From Metopolophium dirhodum (Eukaryota; Arthropoda; Insecta; Hemiptera; Aphididae), in assembly GCF_019925205.1 (NCBI RefSeq), contig NC_083567.1:2046001-2110000 (forward strand): DNA of 64,000 bases, in the 5' to 3' direction. Every line of letters begins with the position of its first letter. Position 1 is the first letter of the stretch. Both the position numbers and the translations under genes were made by a program. The notes below the pieces were generated by a model. The model saw only the letters and a program-made list of their open reading frames with translations, was not told the DNA's origin and ran no database searches. This document shows positions 25,872-38,110 of this stretch, piece by piece.

Positions 25872-28192
25872 GACATTTTATAATATTATAAATGTTAAAT
25901 GCATTGATTTTATTATACTAAGTAATGGTTACTATTAAAGCTATGATAGTAATATAAATATAAGGGCAAATATTGTGTTTTTTATTGATTAAAATAATGT
26001 TTATATCAAATATTATCTTCATTAATCACATGTCTAATGTATAAATTAAAATAAAAAATAATGAAGAATTAAAATGGTGGTTTGTAAGTGTTTTAAAAAC
26101 CACATTATTACTTTTAAGTTATAATGTATAAAGACCAAGAGGTAAAATAGGTGTGTATCCATACTATCCATAGACCTATAAACTAATGGACAGCGTATTC
26201 CACTCCGCCCTGCCCTCAATGCATTGGAATCATATAAGAGAAAGAACATAAAGAGGGTAATCATAGACGTATGAAACTAATACTGTAGTATTTCCCCCAC
26301 GTTCTCTTTTCTCTTTTACTCTATATCGTACCCCTGACCTCTCTCTCTAAGCACCATCCATTAGTTTATAGTTCTATGTGTGTATCATTATGATATTCTG
26401 TATTATACATCCATATATGTCACACTATTTTATCAAAAATAAATATAATACATTATCAAAAATTCCAACACACATTAATTGTTAACAAAAATATTTATTT
26501 TAATATTTTAAGAAAATTATATAAAATTAGAGCATTCCATTGTTCCTTGTATTTATGAGACATTGGTTGTATGAATTAATATTTTATACAACCAAATATT
26601 GCCGATTTGTACTATAGTATAGATGTTATATATTAATATGGTTAAAATATTATAACATTTATATCATTCAAATAATGTAGATATGTATTATATTTTAATG
26701 CCGCAAGTGCAAAAATCTTAAATACAAAAAAAAATACATACATTTAAATTATATGCCTTTCTATATAAATGAAACTAATAAAAACAATTCTTTCCCAAAA
26801 AATGTCACACTCCTTTTATCTTTCTTCAATTAAGTACCTACCATATCTTGTGACTTGTATCTATTAAAATATGATTATTGTTAATTGTTATATATTATGC
26901 AGATTATATAATATATTTTAAATAAAAGTTCAAAAAAAATGTAATTAAATTTTAAACAATTTCTGCCTGTCACTTGTTGATTTTCATTTCAATAAAATAA
27001 TTTAAACATGTCAATACAATCAATAAAATATCATATGTCTATTTTAATCTAAAACAAGCTGTTCAATAATTTCAAATTTGTATTTCAATCGGATCTTGGT
27101 ACTTTATTTTGTCGTTATTAGTTATTACTTGTTACCTTCATTTAAACAGTACGAGCTCAAGCCTCAGTACCTACAGTCGTAGTACGAACAAAAAAAAACC
27201 TTTTTGATTCATCACTAAAATTTTGTAAAAGTGAAAAATAAAATGTGTATTACTTTTTTTATAGGTTCTATATATATTAAAAACTGGTACAAATGTTCAT
27301 AAAATGTACAGTAAATTGTAACTGAGTTATGGAGTATAGTATCTAGAAGTATAATGTAGACAATTAGTTTTTAATAGACTTAAGTCTGATGAAACATAAA
27401 CATGAAATTGTTTGTGGTTCGGGCTTGCGGCTCTCAAGAATTACGTCGTTTGTTGTCAAACGAAGACGTTTTCAATTATTTTTCGGCGTCATGGGCAACG
27501 TTATTTGGTTTAATATTGTGGTGCAACTATTTCAAGTGATTGGGAATGTGACATTCGATAGATTTTCGGCCTTCGGGTAATGTATAATACCTGGAAAGGT
27601 AAACGTAAATGTAATATAATACATGGAAGTATGGAACGCAGTTCATAGGTATTCTAATTCCTAGTTCTGAATTAAGTATTTGCGAATAAACGTTACCGGT
27701 TTCAAATTTTTGCAATGCAGCACTCTAACCACTCCCGCCAGGAAGGTAGTCCAAACCATAGGCACATGGCAAAATAATTATTTTGTCATACATAGCCGCA
27801 TAGGCATATAATAGAATATGTCTATGGTCTAGACTATCATGAATTTAACGCCGACAAAATACAAAAATGACCTACTTTGAGCACCCCTACTCATATCAGT
27901 TTCGACGATTCATCATTCCTATAATCAGCATTCAGCACGCATGCATTTGATATTTGATATTAATATCTCGATAGGTATCTTATATTGATAAAGTTAAATC
28001 TATTTGCTAGTCAGTACTCGATTTAAGTATTGTAACATTTGGTCGATACGTACTTCCTGTGTTTATTTATTATTCAAAAAGCGTAAAGTGAAAGAATTAA
28101 TAATAAGATATAAACATATAATAATGTTAAACCAAAAGAATTCCATACAATTTTGAAATTGTGTTTCTAACAACGATAAAAAGAAAATTAAT
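25872..28192. other. LSM8 to PP2C-like intergenic region
   Basis: The region holds a MITE at 26160-26377. The remainder is AT-rich with no recognisable domain in any short frame. The last few hundred bases should include the promoter of the PP2C-like gene. Confidence 0.45.
26160..26377. mobile_element. 218-bp MITE with CTATAAACTAATGGA inverted repeats
   Basis: ACCTATAAACTAATGGA near the left end and its complement TCCATTAGTTTATAGTTCTA at the right end form terminal or subterminal inverted repeats. The 9-bp direct repeat GTGTGTATC at 26151-26159 and 26378-26386 is a good target-site duplication. The interior contains CCCTGCCC and a CTCTCTCT tract, and there is no open frame. Confidence 0.7.
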
Positions 28193-30922
28193 ATGCCATC
28201 TTTTAGGCAGAAATTCTCTGGGTTCTTTAGGCAATTTTCAGCGCCATCGGAGTCCAGGAATGACGAGAACGCTTCGAATCGTTTCATTAAAAAATATCTT
28301 ACTGGGTGAGTGATTTGAATTTTTTTTTTATTTAAAGCAACACAATTTACAATCTTTATAATAATACCTATAACGATGAATACATTTCATAAATTATAAT
28401 ATCCTCAATGAAATAGATTTGAATAACTAAATTGGTCTAATATTAGAGGATTTTGTGGGACCTCGGATTCCAAACAAGCCTTACGATTGTCTTGTGTATT
28501 ATAAGTATGTTAAGAAGTATTTTATGTAGTGATACCTATTTTGGAATTTAGAAGAGGACAAAGCTCTATAATGATTGATTTTATTTTTCTCTTAAAATAA
28601 GGAGGCCCCTAGGTTGTAGTTTTTCTAATAATATAGGTACTTAAATATTTAACTTGAGGTCGGATAGGGATAGAAATGTTCATAATTAGTTAATGACATT
28701 CTTGAGGAGATATTTTTAAAGTGAAAGTGACTTGCCTAGATTTGCCAGTATTAATTTGAATTTGCCATTGATATGGATATGTGTTTCAGTTTATTTAATT
28801 TAGGTATTAGCACACATTATATAAATATTTTATATAATCTGTGGTATTATTATTAGTGTAACAAATTTCAGGAAAGAATTTGAACCGATTTAAACTTCAA
28901 ACGGTATTATTGATTTAAATTTCACATTTTGTTAAACATTCCTTTAAATGATTTCAGCCATGAAGTCCAAAAATACGAACCAATTATTTTGCACGGGAGA
29001 ACTCCGCAGGAAGTGCCACCCCAACAATTAGGTGGCATTAAAAGTTACGAAGTGGTATCATCGTTGACTGGACCACACGGTGGCCTTATTTCTGTTAATC
29101 AAACAGAAAAACATTTGTCGGCAAGTGATCCAGAAATTAATTTTATTGATAACCTTGAAGACGATAGCCGTAAGTTTTTTTTTAAATTTGTACTGTTAGT
29201 ATATATTTTACTCTAAATTACCAAATTAAATAATAATGTCTTATCATTAGATAATGGGGAAAAGAAAGTCAGTGTGTCTACTAATGATGCAACTGATGAA
29301 ACTTCAAATGTAGAGTCTAAACAAAATATTTTAAAAAAGCTTAGTGAGTTTCTACAAAATATGCATTTAAAATCGCTTATTATTTATTAACTGTATCTAT
29401 AATTTCTAGGACATCCATTGGTAGCTGGTGTTGAAAATTGGAATGTCCCACACACTAATGCATATGGTGCCAGTTGTTCTTTATATGAAGTGCATCCCAT
29501 AACACATCGTCATACGGGTGATCCAATTGCTGATTGTTTTGCTATTGTAACCAGAGCAAATTCTGCAATAATGGTGTTGGCAGATGGTGTTAACTGGGGT
29601 GTCAAGTCAAGAACTGCAGCTAGATCTGCTGTCCATGGTTGTGTTGACTATTTAAACAAAACTATATTTACAGCAGAAAAAGAATCGCCTAAAAACACTA
29701 CAGTAAGTATACTTTATAGAGTTTTTAAAATCGAAAAAAATAAAATTCTGACCCTATATATATTATTTATTTTACAGTTAATTTTTTTGTTCTATTTTAG
29801 TCATTTCTATAGAAACTATATTTCAAATAGATATATGAAATACATTCACGTTTTGCCATTAAATACAGTAAACGCTAACTCTTCTCAGTTTTTTATAAAA
29901 TCCATTCAAATATTTTTTTACAATTTAAAATTTATTTAATTTTTAATGAAATCTATTTCTTTACTTTAAAACTATTAATTTAATGCAGAAAAATAATGCT
30001 GACTAAGACAATATAATTTTATGTTAATTGGGATCAAAATGGCTTTCTGAATCAAATTTCTTTTTATAAGTTAGTTATTCTGTCATCATATATTATAAAG
30101 ACATTTTTTTTTATAATTGCAGGACGTTCTTGTAACTTTACTGAGATCCTTCCACGCTGCCCATAATATGATACTACAAGAAGAAGGAACTTTGACTACG
30201 CTTACAGCAATTGTAGTACTTCCTTCTACTGTTGATAATCATTACGTAGCTTGTTGTTGTAATGTTGGTGACAGTTTGGGTTATGTGTATAGTTCCAAGT
30301 ATGGTGTAAGGGAACTTACTCAAGGCTCACACGATGTTCACAGAATGAGAGACATGAGGGATGTCATGGGAGCTTTAGGTCCTGTTGATGGACATAATCC
30401 AGAATTGTCAAACTTGACTTTGTCCATAACACAAGTTGATTTGGATGATATAGTTTTTATTACTTCTGATGGTGTATCAGATAATTTAGATCCTGTGGTT
30501 GGCCATTTCACTGGTATTTATTAATTGTATTATATCTTTTAATTATTTTATTTCCAAAATGATACTTTTAAATGTAAAAAAATATTTGTTTAGGACTTCC
30601 CAGCGTTGAAGCATATCAAAGACACAAGCTTTCTCTTTTAAGAACAGAAGATTTGATTCGTAATGGAGTGTCTGGCAAGGGACCAGCAGTAGATACAGCC
30701 AAAGACTTAGTAACATTGTTATTGGACTTTGTAACCAGGTTAACTGCAGCTAAACGTCGTATATTAGAAGATATGGAAATATATGCAGATGCTAATGGAA
30801 AACCCTTGGCTCAAGGAGAAGTTAGACAAAAAAGAAAGGAAATTATTAGAAAAATGTTTGGTGTGCCAGGTAAGTTAGATCATGCTACAGTTGTTGCATT
30901 CAAAATAAGTTCCGGTAAATAG
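28193..30922 (+). CDS. PP2C-like domain protein (CG9801 type)
   Basis: This is a metal-dependent PP2C-family protein resembling the insect PP2C-like protein CG9801; its substrate is unknown. Six exons, 28193-28305, 28958-29169, 29251-29343, 29410-29702, 30123-30513 and 30594-30922, join in phase to 476 residues. The start opens with MPSFRQKFSGFFRQFS, a basic amphipathic-looking N-terminus. Residues about 40-140 are linker-like. The catalytic-type domain shows LADGVNWG (about 196-203), where classical members have DGHGG, then CCCNVGDSLGYVY (about 282-294) and ITSDGVSDNLD (about 350-360). The metal-binding aspartates of these three motifs are therefore kept. The C-terminal 110 residues contain a basic helix (TAAKRRILEDMEIYAD) and the closing motif KLDHATVVAFKIS. 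Activity is not proven, because the first motif is atypical. Confidence 0.88.
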
Positions 30923-31977
30923 AAGTTTTTAAAGACATTAAATCTATTTTTTTTGTTTTTTTTTTTATATGTTGATTTATTGTTTGATTTAATGATTTGT
31001 TATTTTTTTATTGAAAAAATTGGTTTTAGAAATTATTAAGTAAATGTTCAGTTATCATTAAAGATTATTAAATATACTTGCTAGTGACTGTACACAGACA
31101 AGATTACTTGATATAGAAATATTATCTTATTAAAATAAACCTCTATGAAATATTTATCTTGTTTATACTTAAATTACATCTTTATTTAAGCTTAGTGATT
31201 TACCAAATATCTATTAGTGCAATATTGTTTCCGTCCAATGGATTGTTTGAAATAAACAACAAACTATAATTTAGTCAGCTTATACGTCATATTATTAAAC
31301 CTCTACTTTATATTCAAAACTTTTATGTGTTATAATATCATATTTTATTGTTTAATTAATTTATATTTATATTTATTGACTGTTTATTTTATCGTTTATA
31401 AGTTATGACTAACATCATATGAAGACTACTGATATTTTGCATTATCAGTAATACTTATAAGACAAATATACTTTATTCCAAAGTAAATTAAGCCTAAAAC
31501 TAATATTTTATAAAAATGTATTAATATCAAATAACAAATATTCTTATACTATTTTTTTTTACATCTAGTTATAAGTATAATTTTTTTATTACATTTATAA
31601 AAAATTAAAAAAATTATCATATTTGTCATATTATTATCATTGATTTTTTTTTAATGAGGAAGTTCTATTGTATCATAGTACTTAAAACTTAAAATAATTG
31701 TATCATTGTTGTATAATCGTTACTCATAATGCATATTATGTAGAACACAACTTAAATATATTTCAAAAATTAAAACATTAGGTAGCTAAAATAGTGAAAA
31801 TATAATATACTTACAACTTTTTAACTTTCTAATTATTATAATTTATGAAAATAAATACATAAGTATGTAGACACTTTGAATAATTGTATTAATTTAATTT
31901 GGTAAAATATATTTTGCATAATTTCTTTGAAATGATTGAGTTTTTTTTTTTCAAGTGAATCTTAAATGTTTTTCTCA

Positions 31978-32470
31978 TTAAGAGGACGTGATATCCGTAT
32001 GCGTTGTCTTCGTCTTACAAATGCACAACATAGCAAAAAACTGTTTTGTGCGTGATAGAACCACTCCCTTGGTATTTATAATATAATAAATTTACCAAAA
32101 TTCCACAAAGCATAGGGAACAACTTTATCTGTGTCGTAGCGTTTATATTTTTTTTATAGCATTTATCAAAACTTTTTAATAATTAAATGAAAAAAACAAA
32201 AAAAATCCTAATGTTCTCAAATTGATTAAGACTTTAATTTTATTTATGTTAACTAAATTTTAAAATGAACATAACTCTGCAACTAAAATATAAAAAATCC
32301 TACGAGTCACAAGATAATACTCTTACTTGAAAATTCGATAATTCATTACAATTCACTCTAATATAACACAAAACAGAATTAAATGGATTATTGAGAACAT
32401 AGATTTTGCTTAATTATGCATTAGTGACACAGAACAACGCATGCAGATTGCGGGTGTAGTTTCCTCTTAA
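31978..32470. mobile_element. AAGAGGAC-family MITE
   Basis: The element begins TTAAGAGGACGTG and ends TTTCCTCTTAA. Near the left end it has TATGCGTTGTCTTCGTCTTA and near the right end ACAACGCATGCAGATTGCGG, which pair imperfectly. It shares CGTCTTACAAATG and CATAGCAAAAAACTGTTTTG with the foldback at 22752-23202, but its middle is different. It is non-coding. Confidence 0.7.
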
Positions 32471-32489
32471 TAATATGAATTTAAAATTT

Positions 32490-32690
32490 TTTTCTTCTTC
32501 TTTAGCTTAACGGTTCATTCAGTACCATCACAAAATCTCTCCATCTATCTCTTTGATAGCTGTATGTAACTATGCAAGATTGTGTTTTTATCTATAATTT
32601 CTAAATACTTTGTAACTACGTCAAGCCATTGGGTCTTGGGTCGTCACAGGGCTCTTGTTTTATTTATTTTGTTGATTATTGATTAAATAA
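32490..32690 (-). pseudogene. decayed LINE reverse-transcriptase tail fragment
   Basis: Read on the minus strand, a short broken frame gives RPKTQWLDVVTKYLEII, followed later by WRDFV-like text. This pattern occurs near the C-terminus of many RTE/CR1-like LINE polyproteins. Stops and shifts interrupt it. It is only a short relic, and the family is uncertain. Confidence 0.4.
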
Positions 32691-32913
32691 TGTTACCTTA
32701 TAATCTAATCTTCATGCATGCTCCAAACTATTCTTACTGTTTATTTATAACAAACGAGGTTATGTCTGGCCAATTAGGTATATAAAAACTTACTTCTTTC
32801 ATACGTCTGTAATTCCAAATGTTGTCCTTATAGTATGGTTCATAAAATTTTTCTATCGACCATAATTAGTCTTCTACTATTACCTTCATAGTTAATACTA
32901 ATCGGTATAAATC

Positions 32914-34312
32914 TAATTTAGCACCGCCTCAATTTTTTCAATTTTTTTTTGGAAACCTATGTAGTTGAATTTTCCAAAAATAATGGTGCCAAGATAAATT
33001 TCCGGAAATCATTAGTTTATGAGTTATGCACACAAAGTATGCTATGATCGTATTTTAGTAAAAATATAAACTTATATTTTTTTCTCGGGACAACTGTTAG
33101 AATTTTTTCTAAAATCTAGTGTATTTAAACGTCCTAAGAATTATGGCCCAAAAAATAAATTTTTGAAATCATTAGTTTCTTAGGTATTTACAAAAAAGTA
33201 AGCTAATAGGTACCGTATTTTAGTGAAAATCTATAAACTATGATTTTGTTTTAGAAACTTATGATAACATCTTAGATTTTTTTTTTAGAAACCCGTGTAT
33301 TTTAACGTTCTTAAAAATATAATGCCAACATTTTTTTTCAGAAATCATTAGTTCCTGAGTTATTTACAAAAAGATATGCCTGTATCGTATTTTCGTATTC
33401 CTTTGGAAATGTAAGTACTCTGCAGCGTTTCAAAAATATGAGTGAGTGACCACAGTAGGTTTAGATGTGCTTTTAACTCTCAGACCTACCTAAGGTGGTT
33501 TTACATAACAAGTCGAGGCCACTCAAGGGATATTTACGATTTTAATTGTCCAAGCAAGTGTAGCGAGCGAGTGACCACTCCAGGTTTAGATGTGCTTTTA
33601 ACAATTTTGTTTTAGTTCCTAGACCTACTCAAGGTGGTTTCAAGTAACAAGTCGAGGAATATTTTCGATTTTAATTGTTCGAGCGAGCAAGTGACCACAC
33701 CACGTCTATATATAAATAAAATGTGCAGTTACGCCATATATCTTTTAAGCATGGTTAGGTAGGACATGATACGGTGTCGGTCTAAAGGTCTTATCAATGG
33801 TAATAAAGTGATTAAAATTGTTTAATGATCTATGACTTATGAGTTAGGTACGCAGGCTTTTTTCGAAATACTAATTTCAATAACTATCGGTCATTGGTGT
33901 GTTCACATATTGTGTATATTTGTAAATTTTCATAACATAACGTTCAAGTACATCGGTTTAATAAAAAAATCTAAATTTTTAATTTCACAAAATACATTAT
34001 TACCTATCATACTTCTTTGTGAATACCTCAGAAACTAATGTTTTCTCAAATATTTTTGTGGTACTATAATTTGTTAGAACTTTCAAAATACACTCCATGG
34101 ATTTAAAAAAAAAATTTAAATTTTATAGGTATGGTTTCCAAAAAAATATTCAATATTATGAATTTTGCTAAAATACGATAAAAAAATGTTTTATTATAAA
34201 TATTTCAGAAACTAACGATTTCCGAAATACTTTTTTGGTATCATTATTTTTAAAACTTGTAATAAACTGGTTTCCGAAAAAAAAACTAAAATGTTGAGGG
34301 GGTGCTAAATAA
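32914..34312. repeat. 1.4-kb palindromic element with TTAGCACC ends
   Basis: The left end AATTTAGCACCGCCTCAA and the right end TTGAGGGGGTGCTAAAT are inverted. Blocks such as GAAATCATTAGTTT (left arm) and its complement AAACTAACGATTTCC (right arm), together with CGTATTTTAG, alternate along both arms, so each arm is also internally repetitive. The centre, at about 33.44-33.71 kb, holds a different tandem repeat. It is non-coding. Confidence 0.6.
33445..33710. repeat. about 120-bp tandem repeat, two copies plus a partial
   Basis: GTGACCAC.....GGTTTAGATGTGCTTTTAAC starts copies near 33445 and 33569, and GTGACCACACCACGTCTA begins a third, truncated one near 33690. Each full copy continues through GACCTAC.C.AAGGTGGTTT and AACAAGTCGAGG to CGATTTTAATTGT. 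Confidence 0.7.
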
Positions 34313-35130
34313 GATTTGTTTCACGATTCTGAGCGAACGGAGTTAACGTTTAATATTACAAAGAAGGTATATATAATATGATAGTATTGTGTTAAAGAAA
34401 TGTATCTTACTATTAGGCATAAGTGACCTACAGTAGGTTAAATTAATTAATTGCGAAAAATTGCATTGGAAACTGTAAATGTACGTTTCTTATCTTGAAA
34501 AGAGTATTTATAAAAAAACTGTGTTTGTATATTTCTTAGATTTTTTGGTTACAGAATGAACTACTTACGCGGATCCTTGTTTTAAATTTTCAATCCTTAT
34601 AGGTAATAAAATTGAGTATTGTATACATTTTTAACTACAAAATAAGTTTTGAACTTTAAATGCTCATAAAAAAGATGAAAAAAAGCATCATGCATAGTAT
34701 TTTTAATATTTTTAAACAGATATTGTAACAATGTGTGAGGGAGTCTTGTATTACATTTTCAAGGTTTTTGATACAATAACGAAGAAAATTTTATTGACAT
34801 ACTTTAGGAATAGGAAAAAAAACTAAAAAAATTTTAAAATATGATAAAATAAATATGATATAATAAACTTTTATGTAGGTACATTTAAAGTATCTACGGT
34901 TATTCGTTTTTGAATAACAACAAAATATGAAAATCATTCCATTAGAAATCGAATGAATATGTTGTAAAAAATTGAACTCCTAACGCTCATAAAAATTTAA
35001 TTTGATTTTCTGGTAGACATTTTTTGTTGTTTTTAAAGGTAGCTAAACATATGAGGAATCTTGTATTAAATTTTAAAATTTTAGATATAAAAAGGAAAAT
35101 TATATTATATAGCATAAATTTGAGTGGATA
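34313..35130. mobile_element. aphid GATTCTGAGCGGAGAC repeat family, copy 2 (partial)
   Basis: It opens with CACGATTCTGAGCGAACGGA and shares with copies 1 and 4 the blocks AACTGTGTTTG...TTTAGATTTTTTGGTTACAG and TGTAACAATGTGTGAGGGAG. It carries an uninterrupted stretch (34684-34745) that corresponds to the SINE insertion point in the copy at 59.5-62.2 kb. It is non-coding. Confidence 0.6.
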
Positions 35131-35144
35131 ATATGCGGGTGTGC

Positions 35145-35316
35145 TAGGGGCGCCCGCAGAAAATCAGCTCGGTGGGTGCAAAATTAAATGTATGTTATAC
35201 ATACATAGGTACTAGGTATTCACATATTTACATGAATATATACTGATTTTTTGTTCATTAAAAAAATAACAGTGGGTGCAATGGCACCCACTGACCTCTC
35301 TCTATGGTCGCCCCTG
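35145..35316. mobile_element. small hAT-like MITE (TAGGGGCG ends)
   Basis: TAGGGGCGCCCGCAG on the left and GGTCGCCCCTG on the right are short inverted ends. Inside them, GGTGGGTGCA and AATGGCACCCACTGACC are a second inverted pair. The flanking direct repeat is not convincing. It is non-coding and 172 bp long. Confidence 0.5.
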
Positions 35317-36010
35317 ATGTGAACCTCTCCGTCGACCGTCACACGAATATAGAGCTTTTTTTTTTAATTGTACTTACATACAAATACAATTATAAAATTA
35401 GCATTGAATAAAATAATAAATAAATATAGATGATATACTATTATAAAAAAAAATACAAAAAGTTGATTTAGTAATTCGGTTAAGTGTCAAATTTGAATTG
35501 CCTCCTTTGGAAGAGATTCAGATACGCCATGTACCTTACTTGTATATGTATACATTATTACACTTAGTCTATATGTCTATATAGAGATCACAAGTGGCAC
35601 GTGGGAGTATTACATAATGTGACGTTATAATATTTATACGTCTGCTTTGTGCCTTTGTGTCTACAGTATCATATATAATACGTAGGTACCTATGTAGGTA
35701 ATAATATTATATGCGCAATACGCAGATAAGTACGCTCAAACAATATACGAATTGAATATTAAATTTGGTATAGATATATACGTTAATCTTATCACACTGC
35801 ACTTAAGGTTAGGTTACTTAATTGACTTAAGGTCATTTTCTGCATTTCCAGATGACCGGGAGTTTCATTTTTTTAATTATGTTACATAATTAATTTATAA
35901 TGCACGAAATATACATAGGTAATATATATAGCCTGGTTTAATATTGTATGTACTATGTGTGTGTACCTATATATGTGGCTATATGTGTGGCGTGTATATC
36001 ACTATATATA

Positions 36011-36473
36011 CAGTGGCGTGTATCATAAAAAAAATTGGTGTTGCTCAAATAATTTTAGAAGACCTACCCCTCATAATACTGTCATACCGACTTATAAAAT
36101 GACCTATTTTTTCATCCATCAATATACCCACTCACCCACCCATATTTAAGGTGTTGCTCGAGCTAACCTAACCTAACCTAACCCCATGGTTGAAATATAC
36201 AAGGTTATTGCATATATACCCCTTCTCAATCAAATATTTGATGATAAAAATAAAAATGGCAGCGTAAAGGGAGCCAATAATAATCAAGTTTATATGCGCG
36301 GGATTTTGAATTTGTTAGCTATTGTCAGCGTATTTTTGATGATAAGAAAAATTTATATCTGTGATATCCCTTTACGCAACCATTTTGTTTCCGATGATAA
36401 CAATCCGAGTCGATGTACAATAACCTGTATATTTCAACTATGCCTAACCCTATATTATAGGTGCACGCCACTG
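36011..36473. mobile_element. MITE-like insert with CAGTGGCGTG / CACGCCACTG ends
   Basis: The perfect 10-bp inverted ends CAGTGGCGTG and CACGCCACTG bound 463 bp. Inside, near 36164-36184, lies a short CCTAA array (CTAACCTAACCTAACCTAAC), the complement of the insect telomere unit TTAGG. Two related inner words, TTTTGATGATAAGAAAA and ATTTGATGATAAAAATAAAAATGGC, suggest a small internal repeat. No clear target duplication is seen. Confidence 0.5.
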
Positions 36474-36789
36474 CAGTAAGTTAGTAAGTATATATCATAA
36501 CAACAGCGATAGATAAAATTATAACGCCATTATTTAATTATTTTGCTGCATTAGCGATTAATTTCGAGTTAATTAATGTTATGTAATCGTATATATTTTG
36601 ACGTCAATAGTAATTAAGTTTACCTACAGCCGTATTTATATAATACGTTTAAATTGTAAATAGTATATTATCTATAATACAAATAGGTAGGTAACTATTA
36701 TAATATATAATTGCCATCATTTTGTATTTGACGTATGTCTAATCGACCGTCTGCGCCCAGGTGTCACGGTTACCTATATACTGTAAAAT

Positions 36790-38110
36790 ATTTAATAAAT
36801 ATTTTAGATTTTGAGCGAAGCGATGAATGTATTGATTTTACAATGATGTGTGTTTTTTTTTTTATTTTTTTTATTTATTTTATATTTTTGTGTCTGTCAT
36901 CACCTTTTAGGACAGTAAAAGTGCTTGGATTTTCTTCAATAGTAACTTTTCTGATAGGAAAGTGAATCTAGTTGATACTTTGGGGGGTCAAAAGTAAAAA
37001 TTTCCCAGTAGTTTTCACAAGCGACGTGAAAAACAAAAGAAAAATTAAGGAAAAACGGGAATTTTTACGCAAAATCTGTTTTCGAGAAAATAGATTTTGG
37101 TTTTTGGTGTAACTCTAAAACAAATGACCGCAGGGACATGACATTTTGACTGAATGTTTATATTAGCATTTTCTATACACCATAAAATTTACAAAATATT
37201 TTGACTCTTTTTGAGCTGTTTACGGCCATTGTCAGTTTTCAATTTTTTTAGTTTTTTTCTATAAATATCAATAAAATTTTATCTGTTGAGTAAAAAAGCT
37301 TGAAAATTTAATAGAAGGCTCCTAGGTTATTGTTTCAAAGGCAGATGAAAAAAATTAAAAATCCTTAGTCACAGTTTTTATTTATAAGCATTTAAAGTTC
37401 AAATTTTGACAAAATATGGAAAAATCACGAAAAATAGCAAATTATTTTGAGTTGAGAATTCATAAAAATTTTCTTTTTAAATCTAAGATTTGAAAATGTA
37501 ATATAAGATTACTCATAAGTATGTCTACCTTTATCAAAAAAAAAAAATGTCTAGAAGAAACTTAAATTAAATTTTTATGAGCGTCTGAAATTTATATTTT
37601 TACAACATTTGATATTTACTCGATTTTTTATGTAACAATTTTCTTATTTTATTGTAATTAAAAAACGAATGACTGTAGATACTTGAAAATTTCACTGAAT
37701 GTTTATATTAGCATTTTCTATACACCATAAAATGTTGAAAATATTTTGCCTCTTTTTGAGCTGTTTACGGACATTTTTTCAGTTTCCATTTTTTTTAGTC
37801 TACAAATATCAATACAATTTTATTTGTTGGGTAAAAAGCTTGACAATTTAATACAAGGCTCCTACTATATTGTTACAATGACATTTGAAAAATATTAAAA
37901 ATCCTTAGTCATAATTTTTATTTATAAGCATTTAAAGTTCAAATATTGACAAAATACGAAAAAATCACGAAAATTAGCAAATTATTTTGAGTTGAGAATT
38001 CATAAAAATTTTTCTTTTTCAATCTAAGATTTGAAAAAATATCTTTTTTTAGTTTTTTTTCTATTAATGTCAATAAAATTTTTATTTGTTGGGTCAAAAG
38101 CGTGAAAATA
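36790..38110. mobile_element. aphid repeat family copy 3, inverted, with 545-bp tandem duplication
   Basis: It begins TTTTGAGCGAAGCGATGAAT, the reverse-oriented end of copy 1. It then runs through TTTAGGACAGTAAAAG and AGGAAAGTGAATCTAGTTGA, the complement of the copy 1 right arm. The block starting TGAATGTTTATATTAGCATT at 37151 recurs at 37696 (offset 545 bp) and runs for over 300 bp in each copy to ATCTAAGATTTGAAAA. A short third partial copy lies at about 38040-38110. It is non-coding. Confidence 0.65.

Noticed and set aside
29418..29939. Long reading of the PP2C exon 4 frame past 29702
   Set aside because: The extension is AT-rich intron read-through after a good GTAAGT donor; the next exon at 30123 continues the conserved domain.
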